NCBI GenBank assembly: GCA_000151295.1
Contig: GG745339.1
Location: 281,217 to 345,216, forward strand
Reading direction: 5' to 3'
Origin: Allomyces macrogynus ATCC 38327
Taxonomy: Eukaryota; Blastocladiomycota; Blastocladiomycetes; Blastocladiales; Blastocladiaceae
Length of the DNA stretch: 64,000 nt
Numbering within the stretch: the stretch's first letter is position 1; the number at the start of each line of letters is the position of its first letter. The translations under genes were made by a program, and so were the position numbers. Under the pieces are notes generated by a model. The model was given only the letters and a program-made list of their open reading frames with translations, was not told the DNA's origin and made no database searches. Below are positions 10,447 to 22,343 of this stretch, in pieces.

Positions 10447-12379
10447 TTACTTGATCACCGTCAAGTTGCCCATCGACATGACCGTAACCTTCTTGATCCC
10501 GCCCTCTCTGAGGGGCACGTCCCCGAAAATCCCCGCCAGCGGCTCACCGCCCTCCCCTGCCTCCTCGAACTTGACCCCCTTTCTACCACCCTGCCCGTCC
10601 TCAGTCCCCGCCGTGGCGGCCGGCACGTCCTGGATCCGGCTGGCCCCACGCGCAAACTCATTAAAGAAATCCATCCTACGACTCGCGTCATAGTGTGGCT
10701 TGGGGCGCGCGCGTGTGGACGCTGGGTTCGTAGGCGGCGCCGGTGCCACGGGCGCCGGGCGGTAGAGCCGGTCGGTGACGGCAGCGGCGCGGTCGGAAAT
10801 ATGGTCCATGGGCGGGAGCGCCGCACCGAGGTCGGCGGGTGTGAGCTTGTCGTCGGGGTCGAGCTCGTGCTGGTGTTGGATCATGGAAAGTTTGCGTTGG
10901 TGGATGGCCTCGATGCGGTGCTTGAAGGCGTCAGGGTACCGGCTATGTGGGTGGGGGGAAATGATGTGAGGAGGGGAGGGATGAGGAGAGGGGGTACGGA
11001 GATGGTAGGTGGAGGGCGTACTCCGGGTCGGTTAACCGGTTCGTCACGCTGCGGACCGTGTCCTAGGTGCATCGCCCCAAACGCATTAGAGCTGCGACTT
11101 CCATATTGTCCGACTCTGGAATGAGTGAACGCACTTTGCGCTGAGTCGCCGCTTCGTGCAGTAGCGCCGCCGTGATCGGCGCCCCACTCGTGATCCTCGA
11201 AAACCGGCGCGGCACCGGGGACACGTCGCTCACGACCACTGGCTGCTGCTGCTGTTGCTGCTGCGCGCTCTCCCCCATACCCGGCAATGGCGGTAACGTT
11301 CCTGGCCGCTGCGACGCGGCCGACGACGTGATACTCGTGCGCCCGGGCCCAACGCTCGGCAGCGCCGAATGAAGCGACGACCGCGCCGACACCGGCGGCA
11401 TCGACGGTGCCACGGGTCCCGGCGATCCATTCCCAGCAACAAGCGGGGTGCGGAAATTCCGCTCGGCGTCAAGCAGCGCCGCATCAATGTTGCTCATGCA
11501 CGCCTTAGCGTCCTTGCGCGGCGCCGGCGGTGTCGCGGCTGCTCCCCCGGGCGCGTTGCGCATGCTGGTCATTGACCCGAGCAATGTACCGGACGACTTG
11601 GTCCGCGCCTTGGCGAGCGCCGTGGACGACGTCGCGATTGACGACTTGCGGCTGCCGAGCGGGGCTCTCGCGCCATCCCCGAGGAGATTCCCAACGGATC
11701 CGCGGCGCGGAGCTGGAGCGTCAGCGAGCCGCGTCGTGGACCCGAGCGCGCCGCCGCCAGTGAGCCGTACGGTCGACCCGAGTGTCCCGGGATCGCGCGA
11801 CATGCGCCGGAGGGACCCAACGGCACGCGGCGACCCGGTGCCAGTGGCGGCCAGGTCGGACGTGCTTCTGAGATTCGTCCGCGACGCGAGCCGGTTGGTC
11901 GAGTTGGTCGATCCACGGCGCGCGGAACTTAGCGGCGCCATGCCATCATCACTCAACAAATTCGTGCTCGACCGCGTCGACGTGCGCCCCAGTCGTGCCG
12001 GCAGCGGCGCTACGCCGTCATCGTCGTTGCCCGACTGTAAGGGCTTCCGGTACCGCATCCCGCCACCTCTTGCGGGAGCCGCCGTCGGTGCCGCGGCGGA
12101 CCCCTGCAGCCCGAGATCATCGATGCCCACGAGCATTGTCGACTGATCGATCGAGACGGCGCTGTTGCGGCTACTACTGCCGAGACTTGCGGAACTGCCC
12201 GCGAATGTGGACCGCGTACGGCGCATCGACGACTGCGACGAGGACATGGACGCGGTAGATTTGCTCAGGGCGTTGCGCGCCGCGGTCGATGCGGGGATGC
12301 TGGTCACGGGCTGCGGGTCAGCACTGTCGCCGTCGAGCATCCCGTGCAGGATCGCGTCTTCGTCGACGGGCGGATCCAT
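10447..12379 (-). CDS. Ser/Arg/Ala-rich protein of unknown function
   Basis: Not recognised. Three exons (11135-12379, 11022-11062, 10447-10942) sum to 1782 nt, 593 aa. Introns are 72 nt (GTGCGT...CTAG) and 79 nt (GTACGC...TAG). The first 400 residues are low-complexity, rich in Ser, Gly, Arg and Thr (for example SMSSSQSSMRRTRS), with a Gln-8 run at about 11248-11271. The last third looks folded and more conserved: DTVRSVTNRLTDPDRYPDAF, FKHRIEAIHQRKLSMIQHQH, then RMDFFNEFARGASRIQD and a C-terminus VMSMGNLTVIK. The start ATG at 12379 is the first Met after a non-coding-looking stretch; an upstream in-frame Met exists. A cytoskeletal or regulatory scaffold is possible, but there is no direct evidence. 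Confidence 0.7.
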
Positions 12380-13029
12380 TGTGGGACGTGAGGGTGAAGC
12401 GGGTCGACTTGGAGGGGCGCGATCACGGCGGGTCGGTGCTTCAACTTGGGTTCGGGTTGGGCCTGGCTGGCATCGGGGCGTCGAGATCGGGCGTAGATTG
12501 GGGACTAGATGCGTGTCCGGTGCAAATGCAGCAAGTCGCGTCGTGGTGAAGGAGTCGCGTCGGGTCGGTTTGGAAGAGGCGACTAACTGTCGAATACGAT
12601 GCATGTCGTGGCTCATGATCGAAATGTATTACCACGGGATCATCCATGGCCTCCCTGTCGTTCGCTTCTCCACACGCATGCTCCAAGACCTCTGCCGCCA
12701 TCCTGGAAAGAAATGGACCGCTGTGGAACATGAAAGTCGTCGTCATGGTGGACTGCTCAAGCGTCGTTTGTCATGGCGTTACGCGAGCAGATGGTCCATC
12801 CATTTCGCCACCAGGTCGCGGCGAACTCGTCCACGTTGACGGCGCGCCAGCTGCCGCCCTAGACGCCAGACTCGATTTGTGAACCACGACTTCCTGCAAA
12901 ATTGACTACCGACCTATAAATTACTACGAGTGCCTGACGAGCGCCTGACAGGCCCAGCAACTATTTCCGTCTATTCACGACCAGCGACCTGAACCCGACC
13001 CGCCCAACTTCACCAATACCAACCGAGCC
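12380..13029. other. Divergent promoter region
   Basis: Spacer between the Ser-rich gene (minus) and the ZFAND2-like gene (plus). Small open frames exist, but none has recognisable content. Confidence 0.4.
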
Positions 13030-13855
13030 ATGGAGCTGCCAGATGTGGGCAAGAACTGCGGGCTCAAGGAATGCAAACAGCTCGGTCCGTTCTCCACCGT
13101 GATGGACCCTGTCCGGCCATTTGGAATGGCCATCGCTGACGGACATGATGGCTGACGCGATTGCCGTGATATAGATTTCCTGCCCTACACATGTCACCGA
13201 TGCCAAGGCGTGTTCTGGTCCGTGCTCTCTCCATGTCCCCGGTCGGTTCCATCGCAGCGCCGCATTTGACGCGTTGGTGTTTGTTCCGATAGCCAAGAGC
13301 ACTGGAAACCTGCCGACCACAACTGCCCGCGCCTGCACGACCCGGCATACGACCGCGTCGTCCCACAATGCCCGCTGTGCGGCGTCGCCGGTACGCCCTT
13401 TCCCCTCATCCCCACCTTCATCCCCACCCTCTAACCTCTCCATCCACCCGTTAGTCCCCGTCGCGCGCAACGAAGACCCAAACGCGCGCATGAACGCGCA
13501 CATTTCCTCCGGGTGCCGCCCCCCACCGACTTCGGGAGCATCACCGAACAAGGCCGTCTACGCGCACAAGTGCCACGTGCGCGGATGCACCAACAAGTCG
13601 GCGGTCGCGATCAAGTGCAAGGCGTGCGGGAACCAGTATTGCCTGAAACACCGTAACGAGCGGGACCACGCGTGCGCGCCGCCGCCACCGCCGGCAAACA
13701 GCGCGAGTAGTGCAATAGCCGCGGTGACGAGTCGGTTGGCGAATTTGCCGGCGAATTTGACAGACAGAAAGGGCGCAGGAGGCAGGCGCGGGTCGAATAA
13801 GGGGAGTGGGAGGAAGAGTGGGAAGGGCGGCAAGGAGGATTGTGTGATTTGTTGA
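13030..13855 (+). CDS. AN1-type zinc-finger protein, ZFAND2/AIRAP-like, with C-terminal CaaX-like motif
   Basis: Four exons (13030-13084, 13175-13217, 13293-13390, 13455-13855) sum to 597 nt, 198 aa. The first AN1 finger is assembled across exons: MELPDVGKNCGLKECKQL, DFLPYTCHRCQGVFC, then QEHWKPADHNC and VPQCPLCG. The second finger reads KCHVRGCTNKSAVAIKCKAC, GNQYCLKHR, DHAC. Between them, NEDPNARMNAHISSGC matches the linker of ZFAND2 proteins. This family works with the proteasome and p97 in proteotoxic and arsenite stress. The protein ends CVIC, which fits a CaaX prenylation box like the one that anchors the longer animal ZFAND2B to membranes; that function is inferred. Introns are 64-90 nt, with donors GTCCGT, GTCCGT and GTACGC. 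Confidence 0.9.
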
Positions 13856-14239
13856 TGGAGTGGAGCGTTGGGCTACGCGTGTCGCTTGGCTTGGATTGCG
13901 TTTTTGGTCGGTTGCTGTGGGAGCCTCGTCATCTCCAGATTTTGATTGTTGACGAGAGGAACCGTCTTCTCTGTGGTTTTGTTTGTACATAATTGAGAAT
14001 GCGATAGGTTCATGTTGAAACGGACAAAAGCGTGGTTGACCTTAAACGAAAGGAGCAAAAATCCAATGGCCAGCCACGATGCAACTCGCGCAAGAAATGC
14101 AAAGCGATGGCGACAGATCAAGCAACACATCAAAAGACCAACGACCAACGACAACGGCATCAACAACCAACGACAACGGCATCAACGACAACGGCACCAA
14201 CACATCTCATCGCAACCAAGCGCCGGTACGGCACGCTCC
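13856..14239. other. Spacer between convergent 3' ends
   Basis: It holds the 3' ends of the ZFAND2-like gene and of the Gln-rich gene. At 14140-14210 it carries a short imprecise CAACGACAACGGCAT repeat. No gene seen. Confidence 0.45.
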
Positions 14240-16207
14240 TCACAGGTGAATCTCCTGTGAGCACCGCACGCGCTCGGTAATCGTCACGACCGAATTACGC
14301 AAATTCACCCACTCCGACAACGCAAACGGCAATTTCCCCACCAAATCCGCCGCCTGCGTCTCGCCCAACTTCTCGACGAGTCGCGCAAACATGAGAAACA
14401 CGGCAAACGGCCGATCCGACGCGAGATCCGCGCGCAAGTACCGCACGCGCACGGCGCCACGCGGGCGCGTCGTGTAGGCCACCTCGTTCAAAACGCCAAT
14501 CAAGCGATCGGCGATCCGCTCGAGTGCCGCGGGGGTCACATCCGCGTTGGTCCGTCCTTTGGACGCGTTATACTCGAGAAGCGCGACGACCAGGTCCTGC
14601 ATGCGCACGAGCCGGCCAACGTGACGGCCCAAGTCCTGGAAACACCCGAGCGGGGTCGTGTCTTCCGGGCGGACAAGCACTTCGTGCGCGACCGAGACCG
14701 CGTAGGACGAGGGCAGCATCGATGCGCCTGACCCCGTGCCCGCCAGGGTGACATCGTCGCCTTGGACGGACCCAGAGACGGCACCGTCGCCGCCGGCACC
14801 GTCGTCGTCGAGGACGTCGGATTGTACGGTAGCGACCGTGTGCCAGATCTCGTCCATGCCGGGGACGCCGCCGTTGGGAGGGCCGTGGGCGGTGGCGGAC
14901 ATGGTGCTCGCGCCGAAAGAGGATGCAGTCGTGGAGATGGCCGAGTGCGCGGGACTCGCGAGTTGACGCGGCTGCTGCGATTGCGATTGCTGTTGCTGAT
15001 GCTGCTGGTTGACCATCTGCTGCTGCGACTGCTGCTGCTGCGTGTGGTGCATTCCACCCCCACCCGCCTGCATCCCCGCGGCCCGCCCGAGCGTCCCACC
15101 CCCACCCATCCCTTCCCGATCCAACCCGCGCGACGCCGCGCGCGAAATAGGCCGCATTGCGCCATGCGCCATCACGGGCGACGCGACGACCCCGGCCGCG
15201 CCGCGGGAGTTGCCAAACGTGGACTGGCCAAATACCGACCCTGACTGGGCCAGCACTTTTGGCGAGTTCCCCGTGCCGCCGCCGTTGAGCTGCATCTGGT
15301 CCATGTTGGCCTCGAGTTGCTGGATGTAGAGAAACTCTTCTTGCGTGTACTGCGGCTCGCCGAGGTGCGACGCGTGCATGCCGCCGTGGTCGGAGTGGAG
15401 CGACGACTGCAGAGTAGACTGCTGCTGCTGTTGTTGCTGCTGCGGATGCTGTTGCTGCTGCTGGAGGTGCGAGTGGTGCACGCGTCCCATCATCGTGGTG
15501 GTTGTGGCAGCGGGATGTGGGTGCGTGGACGTGCGCGGCGGCGGCGGCGGCGGTGGTGGCGAGGACGGGTAGGTCGAGGGTGACGTGCACAAATGGTGGG
15601 GCTGGTGGCGAGCGTGTGTGGAGGGTGGTGGCACAGGCGCGGCGCGGTACGACAGGTCCGTGTGGTACGTGTCGTACGCGTCGTGCGCGAGCGGTATGGT
15701 CGAGGCGGTGGTGGTTTGGTCTGTGGTAGCTCCACATCGCACGCATCAGATCGTGTGACGGCACCCCGATCCGCTGTCGGGAACGAGCGGCACCGGAAAC
15801 GAGCGGCACCGGAAACGAGAGCGAAGCGAGTGCGTACCGTACTGGCTCTCAAACAAGCTGTTCAATCCCGAAGCGCCAAGAATTGACGCTGGGCGGGAGG
15901 AGCCAAACGAGTGAACCGTGGCCGCGTGGTGGTGCTGGAGGTGGTGCGCGCGAGACGGTACCGGCGTGGTCGCGTTGCGCGTGGGCGGGCCGAGAGAATA
16001 GGATGCGGCGGAAGCTGAGAGCGGGCGCGCGGGTGGGTAGGCTGCGGACTGGGAGTCGATGACGACGGGTGACGGCGATGGCGAGGGCAAGGCGGGGTTA
16101 GTGCTCGCGGTGGAGAGAGAGGAGGCCGGCGCGGCAGTCGCGGGCCTTGTGAAGGCGGGGGCGGTTGCGGGCGGCGTGCGTGACCGCAATGCAAACGAGT
16201 CGAACAT
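14240..16207 (-). CDS. Gln-rich protein of unknown function with a helical C-terminal domain
   Basis: Not recognised. Two exons (15838-16207 and 14240-15720) sum to 1851 nt, 616 aa; the intron of 117 nt has GTACGC...CAG ends. The first 250 residues are Pro/Ser/His-rich with a Pro-8 run (near 15540) and several Gln blocks encoded by CAG/CAA repeats (near 15420-15465 and 14975-15045). The C-terminal 180 residues look folded and helical, for example CFQDLGRHVGRLVRMQDLVV, PAALERIADRLIGVLNEVA, FAVFLMFARLVEKLGE. The architecture of a polyQ activation-type region plus a compact domain would fit a transcription co-regulator, but this is only a guess. The gene starts at MFDSFALRSR. Confidence 0.65.
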
Positions 16208-16643
16208 GGTTGGTCGGGGGTGATGGCGGCAGGGTCGAGGGAGCGGCGAGCAGCGCGGTGCGGTTGTGGAGCTGGTGCGCACTTGCCGCTGGAGAGGAGG
16301 GGGCAATCGGGGCCGTGCGGCCGCGGCATGCGTGCAGAGCGCGACAGCTTGGGAACGGGCACAAGCGCAGCGGTCGGCCGACGCGCGACCGAGCGAGCGA
16401 GCGAGCGGTGCGGCACTGTCGTCGGTGCGTGCGATTGATCTGTGGCCGAAAAATGGAGCTAACGCGATTGCCAGCGCTCAGGCGGCTGCGGAGCTCGTGT
16501 CTGCGTGGCTCAGCTGTCTGCGCCCAGATTCTGATCGGCAGGTGCCTGTGCGACTTTCCGCTCTGGGCGCAACCGTGGGCGCAGCAGCACCAGCACCAAC
16601 CAGCAGTCAAAAAACGTCTCCTTCAATTTCTCGTTTCCCGCCC

Positions 16644-19049
16644 TTACAGAGGATTATACTCGACCGGCGGTGGCCCGATCGCAGCCACGCGCCGCAACCC
16701 GTTCGGACTCAACGCCCCCGCCGCGCTCGCTCCTACACCGCCCGGCGACGTGCCCAACACCGCCGCTCCATCCGCACGCAGCGATGCCGGCGCCAATCCC
16801 CCTCCCGGCGCTTCTCCTCCACCCACTCCCGCAGCCACCAATGCCGCAGCACGATACGGATGTAAATTCGCGGCTTCGCGGCGCTCCACCGAGCGCGCCC
16901 TCGCCGGCCTCCCCACTGGCGTACTTGCTGGCGCAATCGGCCTGCCCGGCGGTCGCGGCACCGGCAGAACTCGCCCGGGGAACGCGATATCTTCAATCAC
17001 CGGGTAATTAAAATCCGCGACGCGCGCGACCGTCACGGCGTCGTGGTAGAGCCGCTCGTCGACCGGGTCGAGTTCGAGCTCGATGCCCGATTCGCTATCG
17101 GACCGGGAACTCGGTGCGCCCATCATGGATGAGACGGCGGGTGCAAGGGACTCGTATGTGACGACGGGGGCCGACGGGGATGCGGACCGTGCGAGGAGGG
17201 CATCGGTCTCGACGGGCCGGCGGAGATTGGAGAGCAAAGGGGACGTGTGTGGCGGGAGATCGGTGTCACTGCCGGACTCGTCGTCGTCGTGGTCGGTCCA
17301 CACGGGCGAGCCCGCGGACCCGTCAGCCTCGAACAACGGCGCGGCCGCGGCCTGGTCGAACTCGTCCTCATCCGATCGCGGATCGTCCGAGGACCGTACG
17401 CGCTCCCCGGCAAACCTTCGGCGGATCCCGACTTTTGCGAGCCATCGGCCCCATCGCGACTGCCGCTGGTGTGCCTTGAGCACGTCGAGCAAGTGTTCCG
17501 CCGTGGAGAGTGCCGCGAACCGCGTCCCCTGAATCGTGTGATGCACGTCGGCGGCGATATCGGCGGTCCCGAGGGCGTCGCGCAGGGCGACCGTGAAGGG
17601 CAGTCGCGCGGGACGCACGATCGTGTGCGTCGACGTGTAGCTGGCGGGTAAGAACGCGGGCGAGTCGGGCGAGTAGTCGTCGGGCGAAAACGCCCATCCG
17701 TGTGCGTAAGACGCGACGAGCATTTCGAAACAGACGAGAAAGTCTTGCAGCGCTTGCGAGATGTTGTCGGTCGAGTAGCCGCCGGCTAAAGATCGAGGAT
17801 AGAAGAAAAACGTGAGCATGTGGGGGTCGCGTGGAATCGCGCTGTGGTGGAGAAGATGCGCGCGCACACTCTTGGATGATGCCGAGGTAGACCAAAATCG
17901 AAATGACAATGCCTTGCCAAAACGAAAAGAAAATCACGGCCTTGATGCACAAAAACTTGGGCAGCGGGCTATGGAATCAGGAATCGAATGAGCACACGCC
18001 AGCGTCGACCTGCTCCACGCTCACCGCGCACCAACGTACCGGTACGGCTTCAAGTCCTCGGCGCACGTCACGTAGAACATCATCAGGCAGTACAAACTCC
18101 AACTGACGCTCACGTTGTAGAAGAACGAGATCCACACGTAGCCCGACGTCCACGAGATGTAGCCCTCCTGGTACCAGTCGATTTGCTTGAGGACCATGGT
18201 CAGGAACGTGAAAATTGGCTTCAGCAGCACGAATTGAAGAATGCCGCTATCGAGGACACGAAAATGAAATGGAACGATGGAAGAGTCAGATTGAGCCCCC
18301 GACGATGAAACCACGCCACCTCCCACCTTGATCAGAGACCAAGTGAAACATGCAATGCAACGGACGTACCGCTTCATCGACAGAAACACTTTCGGGTTCC
18401 CGACGTCCCACCCGCGCGAGAAGAGCGAGACAGGGAACGTGTGCGGCGTCGCGAGTCGGCCACGCAGCGTGTAGGCGAGTTCGCGCTCGCCGCCAAGGTA
18501 CTCGACGAGCAGATTGAAGAAGACGTAGATGACAAAGGCCTCGTAGAGGTCCCGCACGGCCTCGATATAGTCGGCGACGGCCTTGGCGCGCAGGCTCACG
18601 AGTGACGAGACGGCGTAGATGGGCACCCTGCAGGGGCGGGCGTCAGTTGTCGGAGATCAGGGGGACGCATGTGCTGATCCGTGATCAACGCGACAGCAGG
18701 AGCAGCACACACACATCCAGAAAATGCGCAGGATCAGACGCTGTACGTCCGGGCGTCGGTACGCCTTCAGGTGCGCGATCATCGACCGCGCCGTCAAGAT
18801 GCACGCGAGCAGCGTAAAGACGAGTGCCGGGTAGTAGGCGCGGTTGCCGAGCTTTTCCCAGCCCTCTTGGACGTTCGCGCCAATCTCGTTGGCGGCTGCA
18901 ACGGCAGCGGTCGCCAGGGATTGAGCGGCGGCAGGCGCCATAATGCTACCGGTGCGGTTTGCTGGTGGTCGAATCGACGGGTTGGCTGCTGCGTTGATGA
19001 AGTGCTGCTGCTGGTTCGTTTCGACTTGGGATTGAGACCGGGGCGCCAC
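16644..19049 (-). CDS. TMEM184/DUF300 (organic solute transporter Ost-alpha-like) membrane protein
   Basis: A seven-transmembrane-type protein of the DUF300 family, which includes TMEM184 and the yeast vacuolar protein Hfl1. Five exons (18715-19049, 18370-18627, 18040-18246, 17868-17968, 16644-17785) sum to 2043 nt, 680 aa. Family landmarks appear in order: AHLKAYRRPDVQRLILRIFW joined across an intron to MVPIYAVSSLVSL, then YEAFVIYVFFNLLVEYLGGE, GILQFVLLKPIFTFLT, YNVSVSWSLYCLMMFYV, PLPKFLCIKAVIFFSFWQG and ISQALQDFLVCFEML. The C-terminal 350 residues form a hydrophilic, acidic then Ala/Pro-rich cytosolic tail. Introns are 71-123 nt. An alternative start is the in-frame Met at 18941. Vacuolar or endosomal location is inferred from the family. 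Confidence 0.88.
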
Positions 19050-19636
19050 CTCAACGGCCGAGACGGGTGAGGGCTGGTGGCACGGCGGCAGGGAGAGAGC
19101 GTGGGCCGGCTGACGTTGATGTTCGCGCTGTCGACGAGGTCGCAGCGTTCAAGTCGCAGCGGTATGGGGTTCTGCACGGGACAGTGCGAGCTATTGAATC
19201 CAATGCATTCCACGGCGGATGTGCGGGTGGTAGTCGAGATAGTGGTGGTGGTCGACGGCGATGTTGCAAGATGCGGGAGAGCACAGGTGATGCAGCTGAG
19301 TGTCGAACGACCCGTTCTGTAGAAGGCCAAAGCGTTACACGTGATGCATTGGCGTGAGCGGACTGCCCTCTTGGAACGGCACTCATCAAAAAATGTCACC
19401 GGCGAGCTGGAAGAGCACGATCGAAGCGACAACGAAACAAGGGAGCGAACTGCGTCTACGTCTCTACATAACGGCAGCAGGGGGGAAGGGCGGTATGGAC
19501 CCCCGCCCGGCAACAACAAAATACGACGCAAAATCAACAAAGGCGGCGGACCGATTTCAAAAACCGACAAAACCGACAAGACAAAAAGCGGGCGAAACCA
19601 TCAATCGCCGTGTCTAGGTAAATTCGATCTTGAATC
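19050..19636. other. Spacer upstream of TMEM184-like gene
   Basis: It contains the promoter of the TMEM184-like gene (minus) and the 3' flank of the next minus-strand gene. No gene recognised. Confidence 0.4.
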
Positions 19637-20493
19637 TTAGTAGCCGTACGCGCCCGGCGCCTGGCCACCCTGCTGTGGCTGCGTCGTCATGACGCCCGGA
19701 TACGGCGCCGGACCGCTCGCGGGCGGGTACCCGTTGTTCTGGTACTGCGGGCCGGTGGCGGGCGGGTAGGCCGGACCGTTCTGCGGGTACGACGCGGGAC
19801 CACCCTGCGGGTAAGGAGCGGGGCGNNNNNNNNNNNNNNNNNNNNNNNNNNNNNNNNNNNNNNNNNNNNNNNNNNNNNNNNNNNNNNNNNNNNNNNNNNN
19901 NNNNNNNNNNNNNNNNNNNNNNNNNNNNNNNNNNNNNNNNNNNNNNNNNNNNNNNNNNNNNNNNNNNNNNNNNNNNNNNNNNNNNNNNNNNNNNNNNNNN
20001 NNNNNNNNNNNNNNNNNNNNNNNNNNNNNNNNNNNNNNNNNNNNNNNNNNNNNNNNNNNNNNCCCCCGGCCCGGAGGGTAGGGAGCGGGACCACCTTGGG
20101 CGGGTACGGAGCGGGCACGCTCCCCGTCGGGTACGACTGGACCGCGGGAGCCATAGGCATCCCCATGGGCTGCGCCGAATTGCCGGACGGGTACTGCTCG
20201 GGGTTGCCCGACGGGTACATTTGCTCGGGCCCGCCCTGCTGGTACGTCGGCTGCGGCGGCGACGGGTAACCGTAGGCCGCGGGCTGCGCGGGCGGCGGCG
20301 CGTTGTTGTACGCGACGGGCGGCGCCGGTTGCGCGGTCGTGACCGGGGCCGGTGGGGCCGGCTCAGGCTCGGCCGACGCGCCGTGCAGTTTGGCAGCGGC
20401 CTTGTTCATGCGCCGGCGCAGACCGCCGAGCAGGCCAAAGGCCATGAGCACGGCGACGACAATGATCACGACAAAGACTGTCTTGAGGCCCAT
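19637..20493 (-). CDS. Single-pass membrane protein with long Pro/Gly/Tyr/Gln repeat tail; interrupted by a sequence gap
   Basis: From the ATG at 20493 the protein starts with one membrane segment (MGLKTVFVVIIVVAVLMAFG), followed by a basic stop-transfer stretch (LRRRMNKAAAKLHG). The rest is a repetitive Pro/Gly/Tyr/Gln-rich tail (YPSPPQPTYQQGG, MYPSGNPEQYPSGN, and similar). After the 237 N bases at 19826-20062 the same composition resumes and ends at TAA (19637) with GGQAPGAYGY. Just before the gap the frame slips: the neighbouring frame reads AQGGPAPYPPG, so a one-base error is likely at the gap edge. Such tails occur in membrane-scaffold and phase-separating proteins; the function is unknown. 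An in-frame Met at 20577 is an alternative start. Confidence 0.6.
19826..20062. other. Assembly gap (237 N)
   Basis: The unresolved bases fall inside the repeat-encoding tail of the membrane-protein gene, as expected where a tandem GC-rich repeat could not be assembled. The true length is unknown. Confidence 0.98.
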
Positions 20494-20956
20494 CTTGGCA
20501 AGCTGTTGGAGCTGGTTGGGACGGCGCGTAGAGTGCAGGCGCAGAAACTGGTCGGCGGTTCTTGGTCGAGGTTGCAATAAGGGCGAGCCTCACGAGCAAA
20601 CTTGCGCGAGGAGAGAAGAGATTGTGCGAGCGTGTTAGAGCGCGTCGTTGACGTCCGCCAAGAGGGCGTCGTTTACCTCGTTCTTGTCGGTGCCAACGTC
20701 CATGCGAAGGGATGCGAGGTGGCGTGCAGTGGCGCTTGGAAAGTCCGGATCTCGGAAACCTGCTTTTGGACCGGTTCAAGCCAACGGATGCAAGTTTCAG
20801 GTTTCGTAGCATCCGTTCCCGAACTGTTTCGCCATGTCTTCTCAAGAGGGTTTCTGATCCTGTTCCATTTCTGCTGAATCCCGTCTACACCTTCTCCCCC
20901 TAGGATTTTTGCCTGACATCGGCGATCGCGCCAACGACAGGCTTCGTCAAGGCACC
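20494..20956. other. Divergent promoter region
   Basis: Spacer between the repeat-tail membrane protein (minus) and MTQ2 (plus). No gene seen. Confidence 0.4.
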
Positions 20957-21981
20957 ATGCTCGCGATTCCCGACTTGCGGCACTTGACGGCCGACGACTA
21001 TGACCATGTTTATGAGACAGCAGGTAACGACACCGTGCGCGATGACGTGCAAGTCGTGAGTGATTGCTCAACTGATCCTAAGGAGAACGCTGGTCCATGA
21101 TGACCAACATGATTCGACCCACCAAACTGTGAACAATAGAGGACACTTTTCTGTTCCTTGATGCTCTCGAAGAGGACATGGAGGCTGTCCTCGTCCCGCG
21201 GCGTCCAAAGCTTTGCCTTGAAATCGGGTATCATCAGTTTTTTGGTAGCTCCAAAAATGAAATGACCATGTCTCATGCGCGAGGGCACCTACCACTGCCT
21301 TGCCCATGCATAGATCTGGATCAGGATGTGTCTCCACCTTCTTGGCCATGCATTTGAAGACGTTAACGTGTCCGTATCTTCTCCACCCACCTAAGCAAGC
21401 ACTGCCCCGACGCCAATGTCGCTCACGCTTCGTGTCTCACTGATAGTCTACCTGACCACGGACATCAACCCGCGTGCGTGCACCGCGACACGACGCACCG
21501 CTGCACAGAACCGCGTCGTGCACCGCCTTGAACCCATCCGAAGCGACTTGACCGCTGGTCTGCTGCCGCGTCTCCGTGGCGCGATTGACGTGCTCCTGTT
21601 CAACCCGCCGTACGTGCCGACCGAGGTCGCAGAAGTGGTCACGGCCGAGACGGCCGCCACGGACCCATCGGATCTCTTGGCCGCGACATGGACCGGTGGA
21701 CAACTCGGTCGCGCGGTCACGGACCGCGTGCTGCTGCAGCTGCCAGAGCTAATGGCGCCCAATGGGGTGGCGTACCTTGTGCTGCTCCAGGAGAATAAGC
21801 CCGACGAGATTGCTGCCATGATCTCCAAGCTGGGATTCGACATGACGGTATGCACGCTCACCACCGCGATTGGGCTGGGGCGGAGACTCACCCGGCTTAC
21901 TATGGTGTCCAGATCGTCATGCGCCGTCGCGCGGGCCGAGAGCGGTTGATGGTCGCGCGGTTTAGTCGAAAATTGGCATGA
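20957..21981 (+). CDS. MTQ2: eRF1 methyltransferase catalytic subunit (MTQ2/HemK2-like)
   Basis: This is a class I SAM-dependent methyltransferase that modifies the Gln of the GGQ motif in translation release factor eRF1, working with TRM112. The start MLAIPDLRHLTADDYDHVYE is followed, after an intron (21024-21139), by EDTFLFLDALEEDMEAVL. The next join gives the SAM-binding motif LEIGSGSGCVSTFLAMHLK (intron 21228-21313). The downstream exon carries YLTTDINPRA and the catalytic DVLLFNPPYVPTE (NPPY). A last intron (21848-21912) joins GFDMT to IVMRRRAGRERLMVARF and TGA at 21981. The phases around intron 3 (about 21362-21446) do not add up by one base, so that boundary is uncertain or contains a small error. 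All key motifs are present. Confidence 0.9.
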
Positions 21982-22343
21982 TTTGCAGCGTTGTACATGG
22001 CCTTGCAGCTCCTCGAGTCTCCCTGCCCTCCCGCAGATACGTTGGGTTAGGTTTTGGCTAAGGCCGCCTTCAAGTTTTCGCGCTGATGATCAAGCTGCAA
22101 GACCCCCAGCAAAAATGTCCTCGTGCACAGCGAAAGCGGCGACTGCATCGCGGCTGGGGCTGTTTGTTAGCAACGTTTGCTGTCGCCGACTCTGCTCTCT
22201 TTGTCGACTTGTTGATCGTCCTTCTTTCTCCTTGCGACCATCCTCCACCTGACCCCCTTGCAGCCCTCGTTCCCGCACTGCGCGGCGCTCGCTTGGACCC
22301 GCATCGCTGCTCCCACGCTCTCGACTTGACACGACACTGCTGA
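21982..22343. other. Spacer between MTQ2 and the alanine aminotransferase gene
   Basis: It serves as the 5' region of the aminotransferase gene. Nothing recognised. Confidence 0.4.

Noticed and set aside
14568..15809. A 413-codon minus-strand frame beside the Gln-rich gene
   Set aside because: Shifted-frame shadow of the Gln-rich gene; Arg/His/Ala-biased and inconsistent with the exon join that preserves phase.
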